Source: Porphyrobacter sp. ULC335 (GTDB taxonomy: Bacteria > Pseudomonadota > Alphaproteobacteria > Sphingomonadales > Sphingomonadaceae). Taken from it: 64,000 nucleotides of DNA. Shown here one piece after another: positions 26,014 through 33,590 of this stretch (positions are counted from its first letter, which is position 1; the number at the start of each line of letters is the position of its first letter). Position numbers and translations under genes: made by a program. The stretch lies in the NCBI RefSeq assembly GCF_025917005.1, contig NZ_CP078091.1, positions 3,162,001-3,226,000 of the forward strand, read 5' to 3'. The notes beneath the pieces were generated by a model that searched no databases, had not been told where the DNA came from, and was given only the letters and a program-made list of their open reading frames with translations.

Positions 26014-26501
26014 CGTTCGCGCAGTCTAGCAAGCTGTTGAGCAACTTGCACCTCTCCGACGACCATCATCCGCATTGATGGCACCAAACAGGATGCATCC
26101 ACGTCCTCAAGTGGGACCCAGCGCGATTTCGAATGCTGTCAATACCAAGAACTGGGGATGGAGCTGAAACACGACATGCTGGGCCAGCAGACATCCCGCT
26201 AGCTGCCAGCATCGGCGGACGCGCGCCGCCCCTCAAGACCAAGCCCTGCGGGCGGCGCTGTTAGCGCCGGTCTTGACCGCCGCCGCCCATTCGCCTGGAT
26301 CGAGGTGTGCGCCGGGACGGAAGAACGCGTCCGCGCCGAACCAAAGAACGGGACTGGGAAAGCGCCGCGAGCGCTACGCTCCTGTCGCCATGTTCCGCCA
26401 TACCGCGCCCATCACCCCTTTCTGCGCGCGCCGACACGAAGCGAAGTCCGGCGAAGACATAGGTGGTTCCACTGCTGCCTGGCATCGCAGATTCTGGTGC
26501 G
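26014..26501. other. gap with a nested palindrome and possible coding debris
   Basis: No convincing complete gene in about 490 bases. A nested inverted repeat is present: CAAGACC at 26234-26240 with GGTCTTG at 26269-26275, enclosing GGCGCT-GTT-AGCGCC at 26254-26268. On the minus strand 26373-26233 a 46-residue frame (VLWFGADAFFRPGAHLDPGE, ending in a stop) reads like the end of a real protein but has a stop just upstream, so it is probably a gene remnant. Confidence 0.4.
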
Positions 26502-26723
26502 ATGCCCCGCAAGCCGCGTCATAATGAACCCACCGCATCCGAGCAGATAGAAAAGCTGCTTGGCGAGCCATGGCCGTTCCGGGGCCGTCCGCCCAGACAC
26601 GATGTAGAGCAATGGCGCGTCATCGACGATTGGCCAGAGCAGATTCCAGTTACCGATGCCGAAATTGCTGTGTTCGAGGCATGGTTCGGCGACGTATTCG
26701 ATGAGCTATTTGGCCCGGTCTAG
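26502..26723 (+). CDS. small hypothetical protein, 73 aa
   Basis: Starts MPRKPRHNEPTASEQIEKLL and ends with an acidic, aromatic stretch (VFEAWFGDVFDELFGPV). There are several Trp and Pro residues and a basic start, but no known family. It precedes the XRE regulator and serine recombinase on the same strand and may belong to the same integrated element. ATG at 26502 is preferred to the one at 26463 because coding character begins there. Confidence 0.5.
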   Translation: MPRKPRHNEPTASEQIEKLLGEPWPFRGRPPRHDVEQWRVIDDWPEQIPVTDAEIAVFEAWFGDVFDELFGPV

Positions 26724-26876
26724 TGACTCAGGTTCACATTTTGCCATGTGGATCGATTGCAATTCGTCCCCCAACGGGGTATCGTTGCTAGCCCTAGAGA
26801 TGGTTTCCGCAGGCACCGTGAAGCAGCCGACTTTCTGGCAGCGGCATGTCGCATTGTGGCCGAAAAGGAGCGCCCG

Positions 26877-27179
26877 ATGGCCAGTAAGGTCGCAGCCAGG
26901 AATCGAAGCGCAGGAGCAGAGAGCGGTGCCAACGCCGAAAGCTCTGCGCTGCCCACCCGTTTCGGCGTGCAAATTCCGCAGGAGATTGCCGTGAAGGCGA
27001 TCCGGACCAAGCTCGGCATGACCCAGTTGGAGTTCGCCAGTCGCTTCGGCTTCTCAATCAAGACGCTGCAGCAGTGGGAGCAAAAGCAGCGCGTGCCCGA
27101 GGGTCCGACGCGCGCTTATCTTCTGGTAATCAACCGCGATCCTGAAGCGGTTCAGCGCGCCTTGGGGAGCGCAACATGA
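26877..27179 (+). CDS. XRE/YiaG-type helix-turn-helix regulator, 100 aa
   Basis: After a basic, low-complexity start (MASKVAARNRSAG) the protein has an antitoxin-like HTH: PQEIAVKAIRTKLGMTQLEF, then ASRFGFSIKTLQQWEQ and QRVPEGPTRAYLLV. This KLGMTQxxFAxxFGxSxxTLxxWEQ pattern is the HigA/YiaG group. AAGGAG lies seven bases before the ATG at 26877. Its TGA overlaps the ATG of the serine recombinase (ATGA at 27176-27179), so the two are coupled and it probably controls recombinase expression. No RelE-type toxin is next to it. Confidence 0.75.
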   Translation: MASKVAARNRSAGAESGANAESSALPTRFGVQIPQEIAVKAIRTKLGMTQLEFASRFGFSIKTLQQWEQKQRVPEGPTRAYLLVINRDPEAVQRALGSAT

Positions 27180-28840
27180 CCGACGCCGCCCCCAGCTCCG
27201 TTCCGCTGCGCGCCGCCCTGTATCTGCGGGTCTCGACCGCGCGGCAGGCCGAGCATGACGTGTCGATCCCCGATCAACGCAAGCAGGGCGAAGCTTATTG
27301 CGCTTCGCGCGGCTACCAGCTTGTCGAGACATTCGTGGACGCTGGCGCTTCAGCCACCAACGACCGCCGGCCCGAGTTCCAGAAGTTGATCGAGGCAGGG
27401 ACCGCCAAGCCTGCACCGTTCGAGATCATAGTCGTCCACTCATTCAGCCGGTTCTTCCGCGATCACTTCGAGCTGGAGTTCTATGTCCGCAAGCTGGCGA
27501 AGAACGGCATTCGCCTCGTATCGATCACTCAGGAGATGGGCGACGATCCGATGCACGTCATGATGCGCCAGATCATGGCGCTGTTCGACGAGTACCAGTC
27601 CAAGGAAAACGCCAAGCACGTGCTTCGCGCCTTGAAGGAGAATGCGCGGCAGGGCTTCTGGAATGGCTCGCTTCCGCCGATCGGCTACCGCGTCGTCGCT
27701 GCCGAGCAGCGCGGGGCCAAGATCAAGAAGAAGCTGGAAATCGATCCGCTCCACGCCGACACCGTGCGGCTGGCATTCCGGCTCGCGCTGGAGGGTGACG
27801 GCACATCAGGCCCGATGGGCGTCAAGGCCATCACCAAGTACCTCAACGAACGCCGTATTTTCACCCGCGATGGCGGGCGCTGGGGCATCGGCACCGTGCA
27901 CCGCATGCTGACCCGTCCGACCTACATAGGTCGCCACGAGTTCAACAAGCGAAGCCAGTCAAAGGCGCTGAAGCCCGCCGAAGAAGTCATTTCTGTCGCG
28001 GTCCCGGCGATCATCGATCAGGCGACGTTTGATGCCGTGCAGGCGCGGATGAGAGCACGCAACCCCAAGGTCACGCCGCCACAGGTGGTCGGCGGTCCCA
28101 CGCTGCTGACTGGCCTCATCCACTGCGCCAAGTGCGGCGGAGCCATGACCATCCGCACCGGCAAGGGCGGGCGCTATCGCTACTACACCTGCTCGACCAA
28201 GGCTCGGCAGGGACCGACCGCATGCAGCGGCATGACCGTGCCGATGGAGAAACTTGACACGCTGGTTGCCAAGCATCTGGAGGACCGCTTGCTTGACCCT
28301 GCGAGGCTGGAGCAGGTGTTAGCGGCGGTTCTCGACCGGAGGCAAGAGCGGACCGAGCGCCGCCGCGAGCATATCGCCGAGCTAAACAAGCGCGCAACCG
28401 AATCCGATCAACGCCTCAAGCGGCTTTACGATGCTATCGAGAGCGGTGTTGCCGACCTGGACGATCACGACCTCAAAGATCGCATCGCCAGTCTCAAAGC
28501 GATCCGCGACCAGTCGCGCGTCGATGCCGAACGTGCGTCGGCGATGCTCGAAAGCGCAGGCCAAAAATCAATCACCGCGCCGATGCTTGCGAAGTTCGCG
28601 CAGACCGCTCGCCAGCGGATGCGTCTGCCCGGTGGCGGTTACCGCCGTGACCATCTCCGTGCGCTGGCGCAGCGAGTCGAGGTCAACGACGGCGAGGTTC
28701 GCATCATGGGCTCAAAATCGGACCTGCTACGGACACTTGCCGCCGCAGGCGATGCCGGAACTCCGCCGGACGCAGTGCCCAGCTTTGTTCCAAGGTGGCG
28801 GAGAGGGTGGGATTCGAACCCACGTTACCGTTGCCGGTAA
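27176..28840 (+). CDS. large serine recombinase
   Basis: A 554-residue site-specific recombinase. The N-terminal resolvase domain has catalytic Ser20 in ALYLRVSTARQ and the helix SRFFRDHFELEFYV; residues about 165-280 are the recombinase domain; a zinc ribbon follows with CAKCGG and later CSTKARQGPTACSG; a coiled coil lies at about 385-470. It integrates or excises a mobile element. The last 15 codons (28796-28840, WRRGWDSNPRYRCR) are antisense to the 3' end of a tRNA-Ser gene, so the present stop codon comes from the chromosomal target and not from the element. It is coupled to the upstream XRE gene. Confidence 0.9.
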   Translation: MTDAAPSSVPLRAALYLRVSTARQAEHDVSIPDQRKQGEAYCASRGYQLVETFVDAGASATNDRRPEFQKLIEAGTAKPAPFEIIVVHSFSRFFRDHFELEFYVRKLAKNGIRLVSITQEMGDDPMHVMMRQIMALFDEYQSKENAKHVLRALKENARQGFWNGSLPPIGYRVVAAEQRGAKIKKKLEIDPLHADTVRLAFRLALEGDGTSGPMGVKAITKYLNERRIFTRDGGRWGIGTVHRMLTRPTYIGRHEFNKRSQSKALKPAEEVISVAVPAIIDQATFDAVQARMRARNPKVTPPQVVGGPTLLTGLIHCAKCGGAMTIRTGKGGRYRYYTCSTKARQGPTACSGMTVPMEKLDTLVAKHLEDRLLDPARLEQVLAAVLDRRQERTERRREHIAELNKRATESDQRLKRLYDAIESGVADLDDHDLKDRIASLKAIRDQSRVDAERASAMLESAGQKSITAPMLAKFAQTARQRMRLPGGGYRRDHLRALAQRVEVNDGEVRIMGSKSDLLRTLAAAGDAGTPPDAVPSFVPRWRRGWDSNPRYRCR

Positions 28841-28885
28841 ACCGCATTTCGAGTGCGGCGCATTCGACCACTCTGCCACCTCTCC
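28796..28885 (-). tRNA. tRNA-Ser (anticodon CGA)
   Basis: On the minus strand the 90-base sequence starts GGAGAGGTGGCAGAGTGG and ends with encoded CCA. The acceptor stem pairs GGAGAGG with CCTCTCC; the anticodon loop is in CACTCGAAATG, reading CGA; a long variable arm (ACCGGCAACGGT) marks a class II tRNA; the T loop is GGGTTCGAATCCC. This decodes UCG. Its 3' part overlaps the end of the serine recombinase gene. Confidence 0.93.
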
Positions 28886-29064
28886 GCGAGGCCTGTTGCG
28901 CTATTGAAGGCCGCCTGGTCGGGGCGGCTGGCGACAGGAAGCGCGCCCGTTAGCCCAAGCCTCGGCACTTGCCAAGACCTGCGGGGACACAAAATGCGGG
29001 CATATCTGGGACAGCCCCGGGCGACGTGCTTGTTTTGCGGCGGCAAAGGTCCATATTGCGAGGC

Positions 29065-29445
29065 ATGGAACGCGCAGAGTTCTTTTCGAGCCAGGCTGGC
29101 CGCACCATTAGCGCGCCCCGCCAGACACGTGCCCGCTTCGGGATTGGTGATGTGGTTCGCCATCGCCTGTTCGCCTTTCGGGGTGTCGTCTTCGATATCG
29201 ATCCGGTGTTTGCCAATTCGGAAGAATGGTACCAGTCGATCCCTGAAGACATCCGGCCACGCCGCGACCAGCCCTTCTACCACCTGCTCGCGGAAAACGA
29301 TGATTCGTCCTATGTCGCCTATGTGAGCCAGGGTAATCTCCTTGCCGATCCGCAAGGAGGGCCGGTCGATCATCCCACGGTGCGCCAGCTGTTCGACAGC
29401 TTTAAGGACGGGCGCTACCGGATGCGAGCCTCGCTTACACATTGA
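29065..29445 (+). CDS. hspQ: heat shock protein HspQ
   Basis: About 126 residues. The core ARFGIGDVVRHRLFAFRGVV, then FDIDPVF, PFYHLLAEND and YVAYVSQGNLL, matches HspQ/YccV, the hemimethylated-DNA-binding-like beta-barrel family. In E. coli HspQ is a specificity factor of the Lon protease, bringing selected substrates to it. The protein is slightly longer than the E. coli one because of a 20-residue N-terminal extension. The start ATG at 29065 has a GAGG just upstream. It is the first core gene after the island and the tRNA. Confidence 0.88.
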   Translation: MERAEFFSSQAGRTISAPRQTRARFGIGDVVRHRLFAFRGVVFDIDPVFANSEEWYQSIPEDIRPRRDQPFYHLLAENDDSSYVAYVSQGNLLADPQGGPVDHPTVRQLFDSFKDGRYRMRASLTH

Positions 29446-29471
29446 CAACCTTGCCCTGCTAAAGCGGGGTC

Positions 29472-30101
29472 ATGGCTGACATCACCCGCCCTGATCGTGA
29501 CAATGCCACCATGGCGCGGCTGCGTTTGGCGCTAGAACGCGAGCTTGGTGCCGGCGAGATTGTGCTCTGGCACGGTTGGCAGCTTGGCAGGGTCGATCCG
29601 CAAACCTTCCTGATTTACGTCTTCGCCGTGCCGTGGACTGCCTTTTCGGTGATGTGGACCGTTTTTGCAGCAAGTGCAGTGGCGCTTTCGGGCGACCAGT
29701 CGCCGGGCATAATCGGCTGGGCATTCCCGCTGTTCGGCCTGCCCTTCATCGCGGTCGGCGCGTGGATGCTGTCGCGCCCCTTTGTGCCGCTGTTCGAGCG
29801 TGGACGGGTACTTTATGTGGTGACAGACAAGCGAATGCTGAAGCTGAGCCTTGGGCGGGAACTGGTGGTTCAGACCGTACCTGCTGACCGCATTGGCCTT
29901 GCCGAGCGCCGCGAACAGCGCGATGGCACGGGCATGCTCAAGTTTGCGGTGCGGATCGGCAAGGATAGCGACGGCGACAAGCAGACCGAAGACTTCATCA
30001 TCGGCACCGTCGCGGATATCATGGGCGCGCAGGAAGCGATCAACCGGATCGGCAAATTCGCCGCCCCCGCGGACGACGCGGCCGGCGCGCTCAGCTCTTG
30101 A
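29472..30101 (+). CDS. membrane protein with bacterial PH-like domain, 209 aa
   Basis: An N-terminal cytoplasmic segment is followed by two membrane helices (about residues 48-73, FLIYVFAVPWTAFSVMWTVF, and 80-100, GWAFPLFGLPFIAVGAWML). The C-terminal half has the PH-domain-like pattern GRVLYVVTDKRMLKLSLG and a polar beta-rich region. Proteins like this are widespread membrane proteins of unknown function. It begins 26 bases after hspQ. It ends tail-to-tail with the permease gene, the two overlapping by 11 bases. Confidence 0.7.
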   Translation: MADITRPDRDNATMARLRLALERELGAGEIVLWHGWQLGRVDPQTFLIYVFAVPWTAFSVMWTVFAASAVALSGDQSPGIIGWAFPLFGLPFIAVGAWMLSRPFVPLFERGRVLYVVTDKRMLKLSLGRELVVQTVPADRIGLAERREQRDGTGMLKFAVRIGKDSDGDKQTEDFIIGTVADIMGAQEAINRIGKFAAPADDAAGALSS

Positions 30102-30993
30102 GCTTCCATCCACTCCGCAGCAGGGCATAGACCGCCACGCCAAGGACGATGTTCAGTACCAGCAGCCCCGCCCCCGCAGCCATCACGTGATCGGCTGCGC
30201 CGATGTCGCTCTGCCCAAGGAACCCATAGCGGAAGCCCGAGATGACATAGAAGAACGGGTTGGCGCGGCTTACCGCCTGAAACACGCCGTGCAGGTTCTC
30301 GATCACGTAGAACGTGCCCGAAAGCAGCGACAGCGGGGCGATGATGAAGTTGGTGACGGCTGCGTTGTGATCGAACTTCTCGGCCCAGATCGATGTGGCA
30401 AGGCCAACCGTTGCCAGCATCATTGATCCCATCAATCCGAACCACAGGACCGCCCAGGGATGCGCCATTGTCAGCGACACACCAGGCCAAAGCGCCATAG
30501 CCAGTGCGACGGCAAAGCCCACCGCGATCGCCCGCGTCATTGCCGCAGCCAGAATCCCGGCCATCATTTCGCCCGAGGACAGCGGCGGCATCAACAGGTC
30601 GATAATCGTCCCCTGCATCTTGCCTGAAAGCAGTGAAAAGGAGGAATTGGCGAAGGCGTTCTGCATCATCGCCATCATGATCAGGCCCGGTGCGACAAAG
30701 GTGGCGAAGGGCACGCCCAGCACTTCACGCCCCTCGCGGCCCAGCGCGACGGTGAAAATCGCCAGAAACAGCAGTGTGGTGAAGGCCGGAGCCCAGATCG
30801 TCTGCGTCTGGACCTTGAGAAACCGGCGCACCTCCTTCATATAGAGAGCCGAGAGCCCAACGCGATTGACCCCGATGATAACGGGTACGCCGCGCGGGGA
30901 GAACCGGATGCTCCCGCCGGACTTGTCATCGGACGTCATTTCAGTCACGGGAGCGGCGTTATTGATCGGGTTTGCAGAAGCAGTGTCGGCCAT
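30091..30993 (-). CDS. ABC-2 type transporter permease
   Basis: About 300 residues with six membrane segments. YMKEVRRFLKVQTQTIWAP is the amphipathic start seen in YadH/NodJ-like ABC-2 permeases, FVAPGLIMMAMMQNAF the second helix, and SGTFYVIENL and NPFFYVISGFRYGF the C-terminal signature loop. These permeases export lipids, polysaccharides or drugs together with a separate ATPase. No ATPase gene is adjacent: gcrA lies divergently upstream and the PH-domain gene is downstream, so the partner must be elsewhere. The substrate is not predictable. Confidence 0.85.
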   Translation of the reverse strand: MADTASANPINNAAPVTEMTSDDKSGGSIRFSPRGVPVIIGVNRVGLSALYMKEVRRFLKVQTQTIWAPAFTTLLFLAIFTVALGREGREVLGVPFATFVAPGLIMMAMMQNAFANSSFSLLSGKMQGTIIDLLMPPLSSGEMMAGILAAAMTRAIAVGFAVALAMALWPGVSLTMAHPWAVLWFGLMGSMMLATVGLATSIWAEKFDHNAAVTNFIIAPLSLLSGTFYVIENLHGVFQAVSRANPFFYVISGFRYGFLGQSDIGAADHVMAAGAGLLVLNIVLGVAVYALLRSGWKLKS

Positions 30994-31076
30994 GGCTGAG
31001 GTGCCTAGGCCGCACCGAAGCCTCTGACAAGCATTCGGCCCGCAGCGACGCGGGACACAGGAAACAGGTAGACGAT

Positions 31077-31796
31077 ATGAGCTGGACGGACGAGCGCATC
31101 GGAACGCTCAGGAAGATGTGGGAAGGCGGCGCAACCGCCAGCGAGATCGCCACAGAACTGGGCGGGGTCAGCCGCAATGCCGTGATCGGCAAGGCGCACC
31201 GTCTTGGGCTGAAGGCGCGCCCTTCGCCGGTAAAGGCGAACGAGAAGAAGAAGGCGGCTGCTCCGGTCAAGAAGCCCGCGGCTGCTACGCCAGCGCCTGC
31301 ACGCCCTGCGGAGCCGCGCGCCGAGCCTGCCGAACGCAGCCATGCTCCGAGCGAGGCGGCCGAACGTCCCATGCCGCGCCCTGCGGCCCAGCCTTCGCGC
31401 GTTGATGCGGGTGCGGATGACGGGGCTTCGCCATCCATTCCGATGCCGGCAGCCGATTTGCCCAAGATCGTCTCGGTCGGCCCTGGCGGCTTCCTGCGTC
31501 AGGGTCCGGGCGACCAGCAGGCTCCGATTCCCCCTGCCCCGCCGCGCCGCCTCGTCCCGGCTAAGCCGAGCGCCGAGATTGCCGGCAAGACCACGCTGCT
31601 CGACCTGTCCGAGAAGGTCTGCCGCTGGCCGATGGGTCATCCGGGCGAGCCCGATTTCCACTTCTGCGGCCAGCCGGTAAACCCGGGCTTCCCCTACTGC
31701 GTCGAGCATTGCGGCCGTGCCTATCAGGCACAGCTGCCGCGCGGCGTGCGTCGTCCGCCCCCGCCGCTGCCGTTTGGCGGGCCCCGCGTTCGCTGA
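31077..31796 (+). CDS. gcrA: cell cycle regulator GcrA
   Basis: The N-terminus MSWTDERIGTLRKMWEGG, then ASEIATELGGVSRNAVIGKA and HRLGL, is the canonical GcrA DNA-binding helix-turn-helix. A Pro/Ala-rich linker of about 120 residues follows, and then the C-terminal cysteine-rich RNA-polymerase-binding domain (CRWPMGHPGEPDFHFCG...YCVEHCGRAY). GcrA joins sigma-70 RNA polymerase at promoters with methylated GAnTC sites and drives cell-cycle genes in alphaproteobacteria. The start at 31077 is the ATG in front of the HTH. It is divergent from the ABC-2 permease. Confidence 0.95.
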   Translation: MSWTDERIGTLRKMWEGGATASEIATELGGVSRNAVIGKAHRLGLKARPSPVKANEKKKAAAPVKKPAAATPAPARPAEPRAEPAERSHAPSEAAERPMPRPAAQPSRVDAGADDGASPSIPMPAADLPKIVSVGPGGFLRQGPGDQQAPIPPAPPRRLVPAKPSAEIAGKTTLLDLSEKVCRWPMGHPGEPDFHFCGQPVNPGFPYCVEHCGRAYQAQLPRGVRRPPPPLPFGGPRVR

Positions 31797-31806
31797 TCGA
31801 CTGGTT

Positions 31807-31839
31807 CGCGGGGCGCGCGGGGTATTCCCCCGCCCCGCG
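31807..31839 (+). terminator. GC-rich hairpin after gcrA
   Basis: CGCGGGGCG and a GGGG pair across TATT with CCCC and CGCCCCGCG a few bases after the gcrA stop. There is no T run, so it may be only a transcript-stabilising hairpin or a weak terminator. Confidence 0.4.
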
Positions 31840-31880
31840 GTGCCCTCTATGGCTGCATAGGGCCGAAGGGAGCGCTTGAT

Positions 31881-32837
31881 ATGAACGCCGTTCGCGGATT
31901 CTCGATGGCAGTCATAGTGGCAGCGTTGGCTGTGCCTCAGGCTGCAGCAGCAGAGCTTCCCGAACCGGTACGCGCCATGATCGATGCCGCCATCTCCAGC
32001 GGTGACGAAGGCAAGGTGCGCATTGTGGCCGAACTGGCCCGCACCACCAACCCGTCCGACATCGCCGAAATCGACGCTATTGTCGCCACGTTCGAAGCGA
32101 ATGTGGCCGCGCGAAAAGCTGCCGAGGCCGAAGCCAGGCAAGCCGCGCTGCGTGAGGCTGACCTGTTCGACAACTGGAGCGGCAAGGGCGAGCTGGGAGG
32201 TTTCCGTGCGACCGGGAATTCCAGCAACACCGGGCTCACCGCCGGTCTGACGGTCGACCGTCAAGGCATCGCATGGCGGCACCGACTGACAGGTCGCGTC
32301 GATTACCAGCGCGCCAATGGGACCACCACCCGCGAACAGTTCCTTGCCCGTTACGAGCCCAACGTGAACGTATCGGACAATTTCTACGTCTATGCGCTGG
32401 CACAGTACGAGCGTGATCGTTTTCAGGGCTTCTCGGGGCGATACGCGATTTCAGGCGGTATGGGATACCAGGCGCTCAAGGGCGAAGATGTCCAGCTTTC
32501 CGTGAAGGCCGGCCCCGCGTACCGCGTAACGGAGTTCATCGACGGGCGCGAGGAAAGCCGCATTGCGGGGCTTGTGGCGCTCGATTTCGATTGGAATATC
32601 ACCGAGCGGCTGAAGCTGACGCAGGACACCAATGCTGTGGCCGAGACGGGCGGATCAGCGGTCGCAATCATCGATTCGCGCAACACCTCGATTGACCTGA
32701 TCACCGGGCTCGACGCCACGATCGCCAAGAGCCTCAAGGCGCGTTTCTCCTATGCCGTCGAATATGACAGCAACCCGCCGCCAGGTGCCGTGCAGACCGA
32801 CACGCTGAGCCGCGTGACGCTGATCTACGACTTCTGA
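31881..32837 (+). CDS. DUF481 outer-membrane protein (YdiY-like)
   Basis: 318 residues with a signal peptide (MNAVRGFSMAVIVAALAVPQ, then AAAAE). A helical segment of about 90 residues, Ala/Glu-rich, precedes the DUF481 barrel: WSGKGELGGFRATGNSSNTG, WRHRLTGRVDYQRAN and FYVYALAQYERDRFQGFS, ending with the outer-membrane terminal strand RVTLIYDF. The family includes a putative salt-induced outer-membrane protein, with no known enzyme activity. The ATG at 31881 follows a purine-rich GAAGGGAGCG. The next gene is convergent, ending two bases after this stop. Confidence 0.85.
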   Translation: MNAVRGFSMAVIVAALAVPQAAAAELPEPVRAMIDAAISSGDEGKVRIVAELARTTNPSDIAEIDAIVATFEANVAARKAAEAEARQAALREADLFDNWSGKGELGGFRATGNSSNTGLTAGLTVDRQGIAWRHRLTGRVDYQRANGTTTREQFLARYEPNVNVSDNFYVYALAQYERDRFQGFSGRYAISGGMGYQALKGEDVQLSVKAGPAYRVTEFIDGREESRIAGLVALDFDWNITERLKLTQDTNAVAETGGSAVAIIDSRNTSIDLITGLDATIAKSLKARFSYAVEYDSNPPPGAVQTDTLSRVTLIYDF

Positions 32838-32838
32838 C

Positions 32839-33519
32839 CTAGGCCTTTTGGGCGAACCAGATGATGTGATGCGCACCCTTGTTGCCGGGGCGCGAGCGCA
32901 CGTTCCATTCGGTCACAGTCAGGCCCGTATCGTAAAGCCGCTTGCGGAACGCAGCGTCGGGTCCGGCCGACCACACGGCAAGGATGCCGCCCGGCGCGAG
33001 CGCATCGCGCGCCTTGGCAAGGCCAGTGCGTGAATAGATGCGGTTGTTCGCATCGCGCACGATCCCGTCCGGCCCGTTATCGACATCCAGCAGGATGGCA
33101 TCGAACTTTGCGCAGGTGCCGTCGTTGGCATCATCGATCAGCGCGGCGACATCGCAGATCTTGAGATCAAGTCTCGGGTCGGAAAGCCCCTCGCCGGTGA
33201 GGGCAGCCATTGGCCCCTTCGCCCAGTCGATGATCGCCTCGGAAATCTCCGCGACGACAATCTGTGCCTTGGCGCCAAGCCGTGCGGCGGCTGCGCGGTA
33301 GGTGAAGCCCATCCCGTAGCCGCCAATCAGGATGCGCGCGTTGTCCTTGTCCAGCCGCTCCAGAGTGAGCTCGGCCAGCTGCTCTTCGGAAAAGCGCATC
33401 CGCGTGCTCATCAGCTCGTTGCGCCCGAGCACGATCATGAAGTGACCGGCGTGGGTGTAGAGTTCGAGGAGCACGCCGTCCTCGATCTGGGTGGTGTCGA
33501 TCAGTTCGCGCTGGAGCAT
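32839..33519 (-). CDS. spermidine-synthase-fold / methyltransferase-like protein, 226 aa
   Basis: A Rossmann-fold protein. ARILIGGYGMGFTYRAA near residue 61 is the nucleotide-binding glycine loop, IVVAEISEAIIDWAK gives the acidic residue after the second strand, and FDAILLDVDNGPDG the third. The sequence resembles SpeE-like proteins found widely in proteobacteria, but it is shorter than spermidine synthase and lacks its N-terminal beta-barrel, so it may be an uncharacterised SAM-dependent enzyme. Start ATG at 33519. It is separated from pnp by a terminator. Confidence 0.7.
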   Translation of the reverse strand: MLQRELIDTTQIEDGVLLELYTHAGHFMIVLGRNELMSTRMRFSEEQLAELTLERLDKDNARILIGGYGMGFTYRAAAARLGAKAQIVVAEISEAIIDWAKGPMAALTGEGLSDPRLDLKICDVAALIDDANDGTCAKFDAILLDVDNGPDGIVRDANNRIYSRTGLAKARDALAPGGILAVWSAGPDAAFRKRLYDTGLTVTEWNVRSRPGNKGAHHIIWFAQKA

Positions 33520-33529
33520 CGGTAAAGTT

Positions 33530-33565
33530 CCAAAAACAAGGCCGCCCGGATCGCTCCGGGCGGCC
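33530..33565 (-). terminator. intrinsic terminator of pnp
   Basis: An 11-base-pair GC-rich stem GGCCGCCCGGA / TCCGGGCGGCC around a four-base loop at 33540-33565, followed on the minus strand by CTTGTTTTTG. It lies 26 bases after the pnp stop and would stop transcription coming from pnp. Confidence 0.85.
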
Positions 33566-33590
33566 GATAGTCATGCCTCAGGCGAGGCGA

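Noticed and set aside
28796..28840. Recombinase C-terminus WDSNPRYRCR as a functional peptide
   Set aside because: It is the antisense of the tRNA-Ser gene and a common false C-terminus in island-end genes.
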